Shown one piece after another: positions 27,342-35,604 of a DNA stretch of 64,000 bases. Position 1 is the stretch's first letter; every line of letters begins with the position of its first letter. The translations under genes were made by a program, and so were the position numbers. Where the stretch lies: NCBI GenBank assembly GCA_964473865.1, contig CAYYQN010000016.1, forward strand, positions 1 to 64,000, written 5' to 3'. The stretch comes from CAIMUX01 sp964473865. GTDB taxonomy: Bacteria > Eisenbacteria > RBG-16-71-46 > CAIMUX01. The notes under the pieces are model-generated. The model had not been told where the DNA came from, did not search any database, and saw only the letters and a program-made list of their open reading frames with translations.

Positions 27342-28350
27342 GCGGTGGCGAACCCTCGGGTTGCTGCTATCGATCCCGGTGATCCTCATGGCCGCCGGCT
27401 CGCAGCCCCATCCGACTCCCGAGGCAGGCCGGATCATCATCGCCACCAACCCCGAAGACCAGAACGATCTGCAGAACGTTCTGATCCTCGTTGAGAGCCT
27501 CCGCACCTTCGGCGGTCGATACCGGGCATGCCCCGTCTGGGTCTTCTCCACCGATGAGCTGCTTCAGAGCGAGAAGGATTTGGTCGCGCGGCTGAAGGGC
27601 TTCCACGCGGACTTCAAGAGCAGCCAGACACCTGCCGAGGCGCTCCGGTTCTTTCTCGGGCGCAAGGTCTTCGCGGCGGCGCAGGCGGAGCAGGAGGCGA
27701 CCGGGAAGACCGAGTTTCTGATCTGGATGGACCCCGACACGGTGATTCTCCAGGAGCCGGACGAACTCCTCCTGGAAGACCGGTTCAGCTTCGGGTATCG
27801 GCCGGTCATGCACCAGCGGATCGGCTCCCTCTATGCCGAACCCCCGGACGAATTCTGGACGCGGGTCTACGCCAGGCTCTCCGTGCCGCCGGACTCGGTG
27901 TTCCCCGTGACCGCCCCCGCCGACAACGCGATCCTGCGGGCCTACTTCAACGCCGGGCTGCCCGTGGTGCGTCCCGAACGCGGGGTGTTCCGTCGGTGGG
28001 CTCGCGACTTCGCCACCCTCTACGAGGATCCGTACTTCCAGGAGGCGTGCAGGCAGGACCGGTTCAAGTGGATCTTCCTGCACCAGGTGGCGCTGGTCGG
28101 AGCCGCGTTCCACCAGGTGACCCCGCGGGAGATGGTCCTCCTCTCGGACCGGGTCAACTTCCCCCTCTTCTTCAAGGAGCAGTTCGGCGCCGAGCGGGAG
28201 TTCGACTCGGTCGACGGCGTGATCACACTGCGCCACGAATCGTTCCTCAAGAACCCCGATCCCGGCTGGAGAGAGAAACTGAAGGGGCCGGCCGATCGCG
28301 TGGCGTGGATCAAGGAGCATTTCCCGGCCGGAGAGCGCGGGACGGATTGA
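27334..28350 (+). CDS. Exported glycosyltransferase-like protein
   Basis: This 338-residue protein begins with an N-terminal hydrophobic segment (LGLLLSIPVILMAAGSQ), a signal peptide or anchor. A Rossmann-like strand (RIIIATNPEDQNDLQNVLILVESL) and a DxD-like motif in FLIWMDPDTVILQ suggest a GT-A nucleotide-sugar fold, similar to family-8 style enzymes. A periplasmic location would be odd for a nucleotide-sugar enzyme, so it may be anchored facing inward or have another role. It overlaps the tal stop by eight bases and is likely cotranscribed with it. It converges on the cysteine-rich gene. Function is unproven. Confidence 0.75.
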   Translation: MDERWRTLGLLLSIPVILMAAGSQPHPTPEAGRIIIATNPEDQNDLQNVLILVESLRTFGGRYRACPVWVFSTDELLQSEKDLVARLKGFHADFKSSQTPAEALRFFLGRKVFAAAQAEQEATGKTEFLIWMDPDTVILQEPDELLLEDRFSFGYRPVMHQRIGSLYAEPPDEFWTRVYARLSVPPDSVFPVTAPADNAILRAYFNAGLPVVRPERGVFRRWARDFATLYEDPYFQEACRQDRFKWIFLHQVALVGAAFHQVTPREMVLLSDRVNFPLFFKEQFGAEREFDSVDGVITLRHESFLKNPDPGWREKLKGPADRVAWIKEHFPAGERGTD

Positions 28351-28516
28351 GGGCGGCGGCCCTTCCGGCACGATCCCGCCGACGCGGCGATCCCGGGCCG
28401 CGGGAGCGAAGGAACTCCGTCTCGCCGGAGCCTCTTCCGTCTCGGCCGAGCGGCGGAGGGCCCTGGGGTCGCGAGAGCGATGGAATGCCGCCTCGCCGGA
28501 GCCGTCGTGGCCTCTT

Positions 28517-30886
28517 CTACCTGCCTCCGGACGCACCTCTGCGCGGCGGCGCTGGCGGAGGTTCCGCGCGGAGGGGATCGGGGACCACGTCATCCGGCCG
28601 GCCGCCCGGATGAGAGAACCGCGCTTTGATCGCCCCCCAGCTCGTGGACTCGACGGCTGTCGGCATGCAGGGACTGGGATCGCACTGCACGCCCGGGGCG
28701 GTGAAGGTTCCACCGGCAGACGCGCACAGCTCCGGGCTGACGAACGCGCAGAGACCGTTGCGGCAGCAGGCGCCCCAGGACGTGGACGGGCTTTCGATGC
28801 CGCAGACGTCCAGAACGTAGCCGCTTTCGGGCCAATCCGCAAAGACGGAAGGGCCGATCCAGTTCCAGACCGGAGCGCCGTAGGCGACCGTCCAGCTCAG
28901 GGTCACCGGCTCGCCCGGAGCGCCGGTGGCAACCACGTAGTCGGGCGCGGCACAGTCGGTGCCGTAGATGAGGATGTACTGCACCGGAAACGCAGCGGTG
29001 ACCGTTCCGAGCATCGGCACTCCCGAACCGATCGACAGGTACCAGTCGGTATCACGGCTGGTGGCGGTGGCCCAGGCCGTGCCGCAGATCGTGGCGCAAC
29101 CTTCAGCCTGCGGATTCAGCCGCTGGAATGCCCGCGGCGTGCTGTTGCAGCCGCCGTTGTCCTCCACCTCCAGCAGCGCGCCCGCCGGGCAATCCACCGG
29201 CGGCGGAGGAGGCTGCAGGCAGGGGTTCGGATCGCAGACGCCGCCGAGGAACCTGCCTCCGGCTGTCGCACAGTCCACTGGGATCAGGGTCGAGCACGAC
29301 GCCTCAGCAAGGCAGCAAGCCCCGGCCGCCGGCGGCGAGCAGGGGTTCGGCGAGCACGGCCCGCCCAGAGAAACGCCACCAGCGATTGCGCAGGCCGCCG
29401 GCAGCTGGATCAGGCAGGCGCCATCGGGAAGGCAGCAGGCTCCGGGCTGCGGGCAGGGGTTCGGGTCGCAGCTCGTACCCGGACCCATCCAGCTTCCCGC
29501 ACACTCAAGCTCCGTCTCCATCGCACAGATACCGCTGGAGAAACAGCAGGCCCCGGCCGGCGGCGGCGGGCAGGGGTTGGGCGTGCACGGTCCGCCGAAG
29601 AAGTCGCCTCCGACAAGCGCACAAGAAGCCTGCTGCCGCACTACGCAACTACCATCGGGAAAGCAGCAGGCTCCGGGCTGCGGGCAGGGGTTCGGGCTAC
29701 AAGTCGTACCGAGCCCCATCCAGGTTCCGGCGCAATCAAGCTCCGTTTCGATCACGCAGGCTCCGCTGGAGAGGCAGCAGGCCCCCGCCGGCGGCTGCGG
29801 GCAGGGGTTCGGTTCGCAGGCGCCTCCCAGATACAAGCCCGCCGCGAAGAGACACGCCGAGGGCTGGAGCAGGGAGCAGGAGCCGTTGGCGAAGCAACAG
29901 GCCCCGGGTTGCGGGCAGGGGTTGGGTTCGCAGGCGCCGCCCAGGTACGTGCCGGCTGCGGAGGCGCACTCCGCCGGCTGGAGCAGCGAACAGACGCCGC
30001 TGGCGAAGCAACAGGCCCCGGGCTGCAGGCAGGGGTTCGGGTCGCACGCGCCCCCCAGATACGTGCCGGACGCGGAGACGCACGCTGCGAGCTGGAGCAG
30101 GGAACAAGAGCCGCTGGCGAAGCAACAGGCCCCGGGCTGCAGGCAGGGGTTCGGTTCGCACGAGCCGGTGTAGATCGCGCCCCCTGCGGCGGAACACGCG
30201 GTAGGCGTCAACAGGAGGCAGGATCCGTCGTCAACGCAGCAGGCGACAACCGGCAGGACGGCCGGACAGCTCGTGGATCCGGCCTGACCGAAGCCGAGGC
30301 TGCTGTACCCCACGATGGGGTCGGCGTTTTGTGGAACCGCGTCATCGACGAAGTACCGATTCACGGGGTGACCGTGCGGACGGACAGAGAACGTCACCGG
30401 CCCGCCAGTGCCATATCCGGCGAAGTAGTAGAGCTCGACCACGGCGGCCAGTCTGGCGTTCAAGAAGCTCTGTCCAACGTCTCCGCCGCTGGCGGTCGGA
30501 AAGCCGTGATCCGCGACGGCGAAGTCCGTGCCGGGACCATCCTCGTCGGGAAGACCACAGCCCAGGGCGTCGATGGCGACATAGGCGGCGGGCGATTCGG
30601 CCGCTTCCGGGAACTCGATGCCCCACGCAGTGCCTTTCAGCCGCGGGGCGCTCCCCTGAGGGAACGCCGCGTAGACTTTCCAGATCCGCTCGATCCCGTC
30701 CAGCGGTTGCTCGTTGTCGACGCCGGCGCAATCCGCCGGAGGCGGGCTCACGGGCGGAAGGGTCATGTCGTCCGTGAACGCCAGGCCGGTGTCGTGCACC
30801 CAGAGCACACCACCCTCATTGGGCCCGGCCATCACCGTGGCGCTCGTGCCGGCAAGCACCATCAGGAGGAGGAGGAGTCGTCGCAT
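28517..30886 (-). CDS. Secreted protein with tandem cysteine-rich GACC/PNPC repeats
   Basis: This 789-residue protein starts at the ATG at 30886 after GAGGACCCT. It has a signal peptide (MRRLLLLLMVLAGTSATVMA), then a beta-rich domain to about residue 210. Nine 37-42-residue repeats follow (215-563), each G-A-C-C-x3-G-x-C...C...C-x-PNPC. Residues 564-700 form a domain shared with the neighbouring paralog (LLEVEDNGGCNS; SRDTDWYLSIG; WIGPSVF), then comes a tenth copy. Near the end is ESTSWGAIKARFS, followed by 31 residues of Pro/Arg-rich tail. Each repeat has six Cys, so disulfide-bonded surface arrays are likely. Role unknown. Confidence 0.85.
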   Translation of the reverse strand: MRRLLLLLMVLAGTSATVMAGPNEGGVLWVHDTGLAFTDDMTLPPVSPPPADCAGVDNEQPLDGIERIWKVYAAFPQGSAPRLKGTAWGIEFPEAAESPAAYVAIDALGCGLPDEDGPGTDFAVADHGFPTASGGDVGQSFLNARLAAVVELYYFAGYGTGGPVTFSVRPHGHPVNRYFVDDAVPQNADPIVGYSSLGFGQAGSTSCPAVLPVVACCVDDGSCLLLTPTACSAAGGAIYTGSCEPNPCLQPGACCFASGSCSLLQLAACVSASGTYLGGACDPNPCLQPGACCFASGVCSLLQPAECASAAGTYLGGACEPNPCPQPGACCFANGSCSLLQPSACLFAAGLYLGGACEPNPCPQPPAGACCLSSGACVIETELDCAGTWMGLGTTCSPNPCPQPGACCFPDGSCVVRQQASCALVGGDFFGGPCTPNPCPPPPAGACCFSSGICAMETELECAGSWMGPGTSCDPNPCPQPGACCLPDGACLIQLPAACAIAGGVSLGGPCSPNPCSPPAAGACCLAEASCSTLIPVDCATAGGRFLGGVCDPNPCLQPPPPPVDCPAGALLEVEDNGGCNSTPRAFQRLNPQAEGCATICGTAWATATSRDTDWYLSIGSGVPMLGTVTAAFPVQYILIYGTDCAAPDYVVATGAPGEPVTLSWTVAYGAPVWNWIGPSVFADWPESGYVLDVCGIESPSTSWGACCRNGLCAFVSPELCASAGGTFTAPGVQCDPSPCMPTAVESTSWGAIKARFSHPGGRPDDVVPDPLRAEPPPAPPRRGASGGR
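28607..28651 (-). other. WGAIKA C-terminal motif, copy 1
   Basis: Residues 746-760 read ESTSWGAIKARFSHP. The same block occurs in the paralog at 31481-31528 and at the extreme C-terminus of the redoxin (50253-50300). Confidence 0.7.
29198..30244 (-). repeat. Nine-copy cysteine-rich coding repeat array
   Basis: Units of about 111-126 bases encode GACC...SC...AC...GG.C.PNPC.QP. Copies 2-4 are most alike at the DNA level, suggesting recent duplication. Copies 5-8 alternate two subtypes (T/S-W-M-G-x-G-T type and the GG type), as if a two-unit block had duplicated. Confidence 0.88.
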
Positions 30887-31237
30887 AGGGTCCTCACTTC
30901 CACAGGTCGCGAGATCTCGGCGGTCCATCCGCAGGGCGTTCGCACGAGGCGTCTCCACACTCGACGCGCCTGGGCAGCCCGACCCCGTGACCAGGATCCC
31001 GGGGCTCAGGGCGGAGGCCGCGGCACGGACCGTCGATCCGGGGCGCGCGCCGATCTATGGCAGCCTGCACTTGCGAGCGCTCCGATCATAGCGGAGCGCG
31101 GCGGTCGCGGCAAGCCGGATCGCCGAACAGGAAGCGGCTTGACCGGCGCCGGACCCCCGCCGGAGCGCTGGCCTGATGACCTGATTGACCGGCAACGAGA
31201 TTCTCCCGGCGCCTCGCTCTCGCGACAGGCCGCACCC
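30887..31237. other. Intergenic region and leader of the large cysteine-rich gene
   Basis: This 351-base stretch separates the two cysteine-rich paralogs. It holds the promoter at 31085-31113 and a leader of about 190 bases. I find no convincing small ORF, no T-run terminator and no known riboswitch signature. Confidence 0.5.
31085..31113 (-). promoter_or_regulatory. Promoter of the large cysteine-rich gene
   Basis: On the minus strand TTGCCG, 17 bases, TATGAT. Transcription from here would give a leader of about 190 bases before the ATG at 30886. Confidence 0.55.
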
Positions 31238-32764
31238 CTAGCGCGCCGAGGGTGCGCCTGTCGCCAGCCGCGTCTGCGGCCGCGTCTGCGGCCGTTTCGC
31301 GCCGAGGAGAGCCGGCACCGATCCGCTGGGCGTCACATTGGCCGCGTTCGAGGCCGATCTCGCAACGCGGGCGGTCTGCGCCGAGACTCCGGCCGGCCCC
31401 GCGGCCGCGGAAGGACGCTGCGCCGCCCCGCCGGCCTCAGTCGATCCCGACCCTCCCGGCATCGCGCCCGGCCCGGCATCCGGGCGGGAGAACCGAGCCT
31501 TGATCGCTCCCCAGCTGGTGCTCTCGGTGCCGAGCTCCTCGCAGGGCGTGGGGTCGCAGATCGTCCCGGGGCCGACGAAGTGACCTCCGATCGCCTCGCA
31601 CGCCTCTTCGTAGATCTCGACGCACTCCGGATACCTGCAGCATGCCCCTCCGAGGGACGACGGACTTGGAGAGATTCCGCAGACATCCAGCAGATACGCA
31701 CTCTCGGGCCACTCCTCGAAGACGGACGGGCCGATCCAGCTCCAGACCTCGGCGCCGGCCTCGGCCGTCCACCACAGCGCGACCGTCTCTCCCGGTTCGC
31801 CGGTCCCGACGACGTAGGCCGGGGCCGCGCAGTCGAGGCCGTGAATGATCATGTACTGCACCGGGAACTCGGCAACGGCGAGCCCGGAGATCTCTCCGCC
31901 GGTGCCGATCGACACGTACCAGTCGGTGTCGCGACTACTCGTTGTGGCCCAGCTGGTGCCGCACATCGTGGCGCAGCCCTCGCCCTGCGCCCGCAGCGGC
32001 TGGAAGACGCTCGGCATGCTGTTGCATCCGCCGTTGTCTTCCACCTCGAGCAGGGCATCCGCCGGGCACTCGACCGGCGGCGCCGGCGGGCAGGGATTGG
32101 GGTCGCAACGGGTCGTCTCTCCCTGCCAGGCGCCGAAACAGCCATCCTCGGACGTGAGTTCGCAGGCTCCGCTCACCGCACAGCAGGCGCCCGTGGGAAG
32201 CGGTACCGCGGGCACCTCGATGCTCAACTGGTAGGCTCCGCCGGCCCCGCCGTAGCCGTCGATCACGACGTAGCAGGTGTGCCCGGCTCGGACCGGCACG
32301 GAGCCGAGAAACGATGAGTAGGTGTAGCACGGCGGGCCGAAGTAGTAGTCGTCGTTGCAGGCGAGCGGTGCTCCCGGCGTGACGGCATCTTCGTAGACAT
32401 AGACCTTGGTGTCATAGCCGCTGTGGCAGAGGTCGATGGCGATGGCCGCCTCGGTGCCGCCGGCGGCATAGGCGTAGACAACATCCGGAGCGGCCGAGCC
32501 GGCGTAGGGGCAGGTCTCGTCGTAGTCGTTGCTGAAGCCGACGGTGGTGCCGGCATCCGCGAACGGAAGGGCGGAAACGATGAACGGGTCGGCGGCGGTG
32601 TCTCCCGCCCCGGGCAACGAACGGACCGTTCCGGCAGAGGGCCGGGGCAGGTCCGTGGACTGCGCGCGCTCGCCACGCGCCCCGTCGAGCCCATCGCCTG
32701 AGCCCGGGCCCAGGGAGGCCGCGGCCGGAATCGTCAGCGTCATCAGGAGCACGACGATCCGCAT
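31238..32764 (-). CDS. Secreted cysteine-containing paralog with WGAIKA motif
   Basis: This 508-residue protein has a signal peptide (MRIVVLLMTLTIPAAASLG). Residues about 55-185 form a PPC-like beta domain (VVYAYAAGGTEAAIAIDLCHSG; HTCYVVIDGYGG), common in secreted proteins. One GACC/PNPC repeat (192-225) leads to a domain 232-370 closely related to the neighbour's (LLEVEDNGGCNS; SSRDTDWYVSIG; WSWIGPSVFEEWPES). Then comes a second Cys repeat and ESTSWGAIKARFSRP at 414-428, followed by 80 residues of Ala/Gly/Pro-rich tail. ATG at 32764 follows GGGAGCG. It is a duplicate of the downstream gene with far fewer repeats. Confidence 0.82.
   Translation of the reverse strand: MRIVVLLMTLTIPAAASLGPGSGDGLDGARGERAQSTDLPRPSAGTVRSLPGAGDTAADPFIVSALPFADAGTTVGFSNDYDETCPYAGSAAPDVVYAYAAGGTEAAIAIDLCHSGYDTKVYVYEDAVTPGAPLACNDDYYFGPPCYTYSSFLGSVPVRAGHTCYVVIDGYGGAGGAYQLSIEVPAVPLPTGACCAVSGACELTSEDGCFGAWQGETTRCDPNPCPPAPPVECPADALLEVEDNGGCNSMPSVFQPLRAQGEGCATMCGTSWATTSSRDTDWYVSIGTGGEISGLAVAEFPVQYMIIHGLDCAAPAYVVGTGEPGETVALWWTAEAGAEVWSWIGPSVFEEWPESAYLLDVCGISPSPSSLGGACCRYPECVEIYEEACEAIGGHFVGPGTICDPTPCEELGTESTSWGAIKARFSRPDAGPGAMPGGSGSTEAGGAAQRPSAAAGPAGVSAQTARVARSASNAANVTPSGSVPALLGAKRPQTRPQTRLATGAPSAR
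31481..31528 (-). other. WGAIKA C-terminal motif, copy 2
   Basis: Residues 413-428 read TESTSWGAIKARFSRP, almost identical to copy 1 and followed by a long low-complexity tail. Confidence 0.7.
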
Positions 32765-33074
32765 CACCGCTCCCGGGATTCCGATGCCGGCGACGTGGTT
32801 TGGGCGCCGGGTTCCGGCGAACTCACGAAAACCATTCCGATGACCGACCCCGGAGAGCATCGCCGCCTCCATGCCCTGCATTTCCGCCCGGAAGTGGGAA
32901 CCGGCTGCCGGCCGGCGTGACGCAGACGCGCGCACTGCCCGCCGGACCCGAGCTGCGGGCCCGGCAATCGTAACCGAAGGGGATCGGCCGAGTGCGCCCG
33001 GATCGCGTACCGGCCGGCGGAGGCCCGGCGAGCGACTCTCGTCCGGTTCCGCCGTGGAGCCGCACTGTAACAAA

Positions 33075-33105
33075 GGCGCCGGGACAGTCGAACCGTCCCG
33101 GCGCC
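33075..33105 (-). terminator. Orphan intrinsic-terminator-like hairpin
   Basis: GGCGCCGGGAC and GTCCCGGCGCC form a perfect 11-bp stem with a 9-base loop. Read on the minus strand it is followed by TTTGTT. No protein gene lies directly upstream on that strand, so it would end a non-coding or unrecognised transcript. Confidence 0.5.
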
Positions 33106-33544
33106 CGCCCGCCGTCTGGCTCACCGGTAAAAAAGGCCGATCTATGGTGAGCTTCAGGTCCGGGGAATCCCACAGGTCGAGCCGGTCTTTCCTCGGGATG
33201 CGGTGGTGCGCTCCCTGGCCCGCGTGGCCTGCACTCCGGCTGGACGGATCCGATCGGGCTCGCACTGCGACCTCGCGCCTCCCGCGCGACCCGCGGCACC
33301 AGCTCCCGCGCGACGGAACCCAGCAATCGCCATGCCCGGCCCGACCGCGGCAGCCTCAGATCCACGACATGGAGTTACGGGCGCAGACCACCGGTGAGGG
33401 ATCGCAGATGTCACCCTTTTACGTGTAAGAATTGCACGCGTTGGCAGTTCCTACAAAGACGCCCGCTCGGCCCGGACAGTCCTCGCCGGCGTAAGTGATG
33501 AAACGGGTGCTTCGCACGCACACCCGACGCCGGGGCTGAGCCGG

Positions 33545-33625
33545 TCGCCGCCTCGGCACGGTAGATGCAGCGACGAAGACGGGTGCGATTTGTCACCCGG
33601 AAGCCCACCGTGCCGGACGCGGCGA
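33545..33625. ncRNA. Possible structured RNA element
   Basis: Two coaxial perfect stems, TCGCCGC/GCGGCGA and GGCACGGT/ACCGTGCC, are separated only by a small internal loop (CTC/GGAC) and enclose a hairpin GGGTG/CACCC. The overall shape is riboswitch- or sRNA-like, but it matches no class I know. Strand is undetermined. GC-rich DNA can produce such stems by chance. Confidence 0.3.
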
Positions 33626-33909
33626 TTCGCCCGATATCCGCGGACGCAGGATGGGCCGCGGTAATAGCGGCACGGGTTCCCCGTCGCAGGAAGACGGGGC
33701 CCCGCAGGAGGGATCAGGGTCCGGACAGCGCCATGGCCAGAAGTCACGCTTCGTGCGCCCGACTCACGGCCTCTCGGTATTCCGTTAAGGTCCCCGGCGT
33801 TCCGAGTTGCCGTCACGAGAGCCTGGACTGGCCGGACCTGATTCCCTCCTCCTCCTGCCGCTCGGGCGCCGCCCCCACCACTGCGACCTGATCCCAACCC
33901 TGACAGGGG

Positions 33910-33939
33910 TTGCCCTCCGCCCTCCCGGCAAGGTATCCT
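33910..33939 (+). promoter_or_regulatory. Candidate promoter of the lat leader
   Basis: TTGCCC, 18 bases, TATCCT (the same -10 as at infA). The predicted start near 33946 gives a leader of about 290 bases before lat. Confidence 0.45.
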
Positions 33940-34021
33940 CGGAGCGGTGTTGCGGATCCCGCCATTCGCGCGGGCGTCCTGCCGGACGGATGCGGCCCCC
34001 ATCGGAACCCGAGGAAGGACC

Positions 34022-34078
34022 ATGAACCGCCAGACGCGACGCATGCTTCGTTGCATCTACCTCGTCTGCAATCTCTGA
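34022..34078 (+). CDS. Possible 18-codon leader peptide upstream of lat
   Basis: An ATG preceded by GAGGAAGGA encodes MNRQTRRMLRCIYLVCNL and stops with TGA. It lies 159 bases before the lat ATG. Fifteen bases after its stop begins a long hairpin, the layout of translation-dependent attenuation. It has no Lys codons, so lysine starvation would not be read by simple ribosome stalling. It may also be chance. Confidence 0.4.
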   Translation: MNRQTRRMLRCIYLVCNL

Positions 34079-34092
34079 CGCCTCCTCCCGGG

Positions 34093-34135
34093 GCCGGCGG
34101 CGGGCACTCGCACGACCTGTGACCCGCCCGCCGGC
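34093..34135 (+). promoter_or_regulatory. Attenuator-like hairpin before lat
   Basis: GCCGGCGGCGGG pairs with CCCGCCCGCCGGC as a 12-bp stem with one bulged C and an 18-base loop. It sits between the small ORF and the lat ribosome site. No T-run follows. Confidence 0.4.
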
Positions 34136-34236
34136 GGCGGCTCGATCTTCCATTTCACCGCTTCACAAGGATCTACGAGCCGGCGGGAACGAACCTCGCT
34201 TTGGGGTCGCGCCGCCGGCACGAGGAGGACGCCTTC

Positions 34237-35604
34237 ATGCCCGTGTCTCGCATCCCCGCGCCCGAAGTTCTTCCGAGCCTCCGGCAGCACATGCTCGTTG
34301 ACGGATTCGACATGGTCCTGGACCTGCAGAAGAGCCACGGTTCCTGGCTGGTCGACTCCGCCAGCGGCCGGAGTTATGTCGACTTCTTCTCGTTCTTCGC
34401 CTCGGTCCCGGTGGGCATGAACCACCCGCGCCTGACGCGTGACGAGACGATCCTGAACCTGGGCCGTCTGGCCGTGAACAAGCCGACGAACTCCGACATC
34501 TATACCGTGACCATGGCCGAGTTCGTCGACACCCTGTTCCGCGTTGCCGTGCCCTCGCACTTCAAGTACTCGTTCTTCGTGGAAGGGGGCGCGGTGGCGG
34601 TGGAAAACGCGCTCAAGACCGCCTTCGACTGGAAGGTGCGCAAGAACCTGGCCCGCGGGTACACCCCGGAGAAGGGATACCCCAACGGACGCGGCCACCA
34701 GGTCATCCACTTCCACGGCTGCTTCCATGGTCGTACCGGCTACACGCTTTCGATGACCGACTCGCCGGACCCGCGCAAGACCCAGTGGTTCCCGCGCTTC
34801 GACTGGCCGCGGATTACGGCGCCGGCGGCCGTCTTCCCCCTGGAAGCGGCGAACCTGGAGCGAACCGTGGCGCTCGAGACCCAGGCCCTGCGCGAGATCA
34901 ACGAGTGCCTCGACCGGAGCAAGGACGACATCGCCGCCCTCATCATCGAGCCGATCCAGGGAGAAGGCGGCGACAGCCACTTCCGTCCGGAATTCCTGCA
35001 GGCGCTGCGCCGTCTCGCCGACGAGCAGGAGTTCCTGTTGATCTTCGACGAGGTGCAGACCGGCATGGGGCTCACTGGGACCTTCTGGGCCCACGAACAG
35101 CTGGGCGTGAAGCCCGATGTCATCTCGTTCGGAAAGAAGACCCAGGTTTGCGGAATCCTCGCCGGACCGCGGGTCGAGGAGAACGAACACCACGTCTTTA
35201 ACACCAGCAGCCGTATCAATTCCACCTGGGGCGGGAACCTCATCGACATGGCGCGCTGCCGCCTCTATCTGGAGATCATCGAGGAGGAGAATCTGCTGGA
35301 GAACGCCAGGACGCAGGGGGCGGTCCTGCGGGGGGAATTGGACAAGCTGGCGAGGGAGATGCCGGAGCTGGTCAGCAACGTGCGCGGCCGCGGACTCATG
35401 TGCGCGTTCGACCTGCCCGCCGGGGACCACCGGTCCCAGTTCCTGCAGGCGGCGTGGGAAGCCGGGCTCATGATTCTCCCCTGCGGGACCCACTCCGTGC
35501 GCTTTCGCCCAGCCCTCAACATCGATGCCGAGACGATCGGGGAAGGAATGGCGCGGGTCCGGCGCGCGCTGCAGGCCGTCCAGCGGGTTGGCGGGCCGCT
35601 GTGA
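34237..35604 (+). CDS. lat: L-lysine 6-transaminase
   Basis: This 455-residue PLP enzyme moves the epsilon-amino group of lysine to 2-oxoglutarate, giving aminoadipate semialdehyde. It is a class-III aminotransferase. SFGKKTQVCGILAG carries the PLP lysine at 300, the same number as in the mycobacterial enzyme. Other family features are FFSFFASVPVGMNHP, NKPTNSDIYT, FHGCFHGRTGYTLSMTDSPD and the PLP-Asp in FDEVQTGMGLTG. ATG at 34237 has GGAGG eight bases upstream. Its stop overlaps the polyferredoxin start. No partner semialdehyde dehydrogenase lies in this window. Confidence 0.94.
   Translation: MPVSRIPAPEVLPSLRQHMLVDGFDMVLDLQKSHGSWLVDSASGRSYVDFFSFFASVPVGMNHPRLTRDETILNLGRLAVNKPTNSDIYTVTMAEFVDTLFRVAVPSHFKYSFFVEGGAVAVENALKTAFDWKVRKNLARGYTPEKGYPNGRGHQVIHFHGCFHGRTGYTLSMTDSPDPRKTQWFPRFDWPRITAPAAVFPLEAANLERTVALETQALREINECLDRSKDDIAALIIEPIQGEGGDSHFRPEFLQALRRLADEQEFLLIFDEVQTGMGLTGTFWAHEQLGVKPDVISFGKKTQVCGILAGPRVEENEHHVFNTSSRINSTWGGNLIDMARCRLYLEIIEEENLLENARTQGAVLRGELDKLAREMPELVSNVRGRGLMCAFDLPAGDHRSQFLQAAWEAGLMILPCGTHSVRFRPALNIDAETIGEGMARVRRALQAVQRVGGPL

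Larger units (their letters stand above)
32765..34021. other. Gene-free region with strong RNA-like structures
   Basis: About 1.25 kb without a credible gene: open frames here (for example 33451-34056 minus) are Arg/Gly/Pro-rich and have no ribosome site. It holds an 11-bp terminator-like stem (33075-33105), a nested stem structure (33545-33625) and the promoter of the lat leader (33910-33939). Part of it may encode a small RNA. Confidence 0.6.

Noticed and set aside
28351..28516. Two-copy imperfect repeat (GCGGGAGCGA/CGCGAGAGCGA ... TCGCCGGAGCC) between convergent genes
   Set aside because: Short, diverged and with no clear terminator or gene. It may be decayed coding sequence, but the signal is too weak to call.
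28610..32317. 1235-codon plus-strand open frame over both cysteine-rich genes
   Set aside because: It has no signal peptide or ribosome site and is antisense to the repeats, which explains its own repetitive look. The minus-strand genes have signal peptides and shared domains.
33125..33165. Run of six T on the minus strand near 33129 as a terminator
   Set aside because: No stem precedes it; the true hairpin is further on at 33075-33105.
33451..34056. 201-codon minus-strand open frame in the gene-free region
   Set aside because: Arg/Gly/Pro-rich, no ribosome site, no domain, and it runs against the lat leader.
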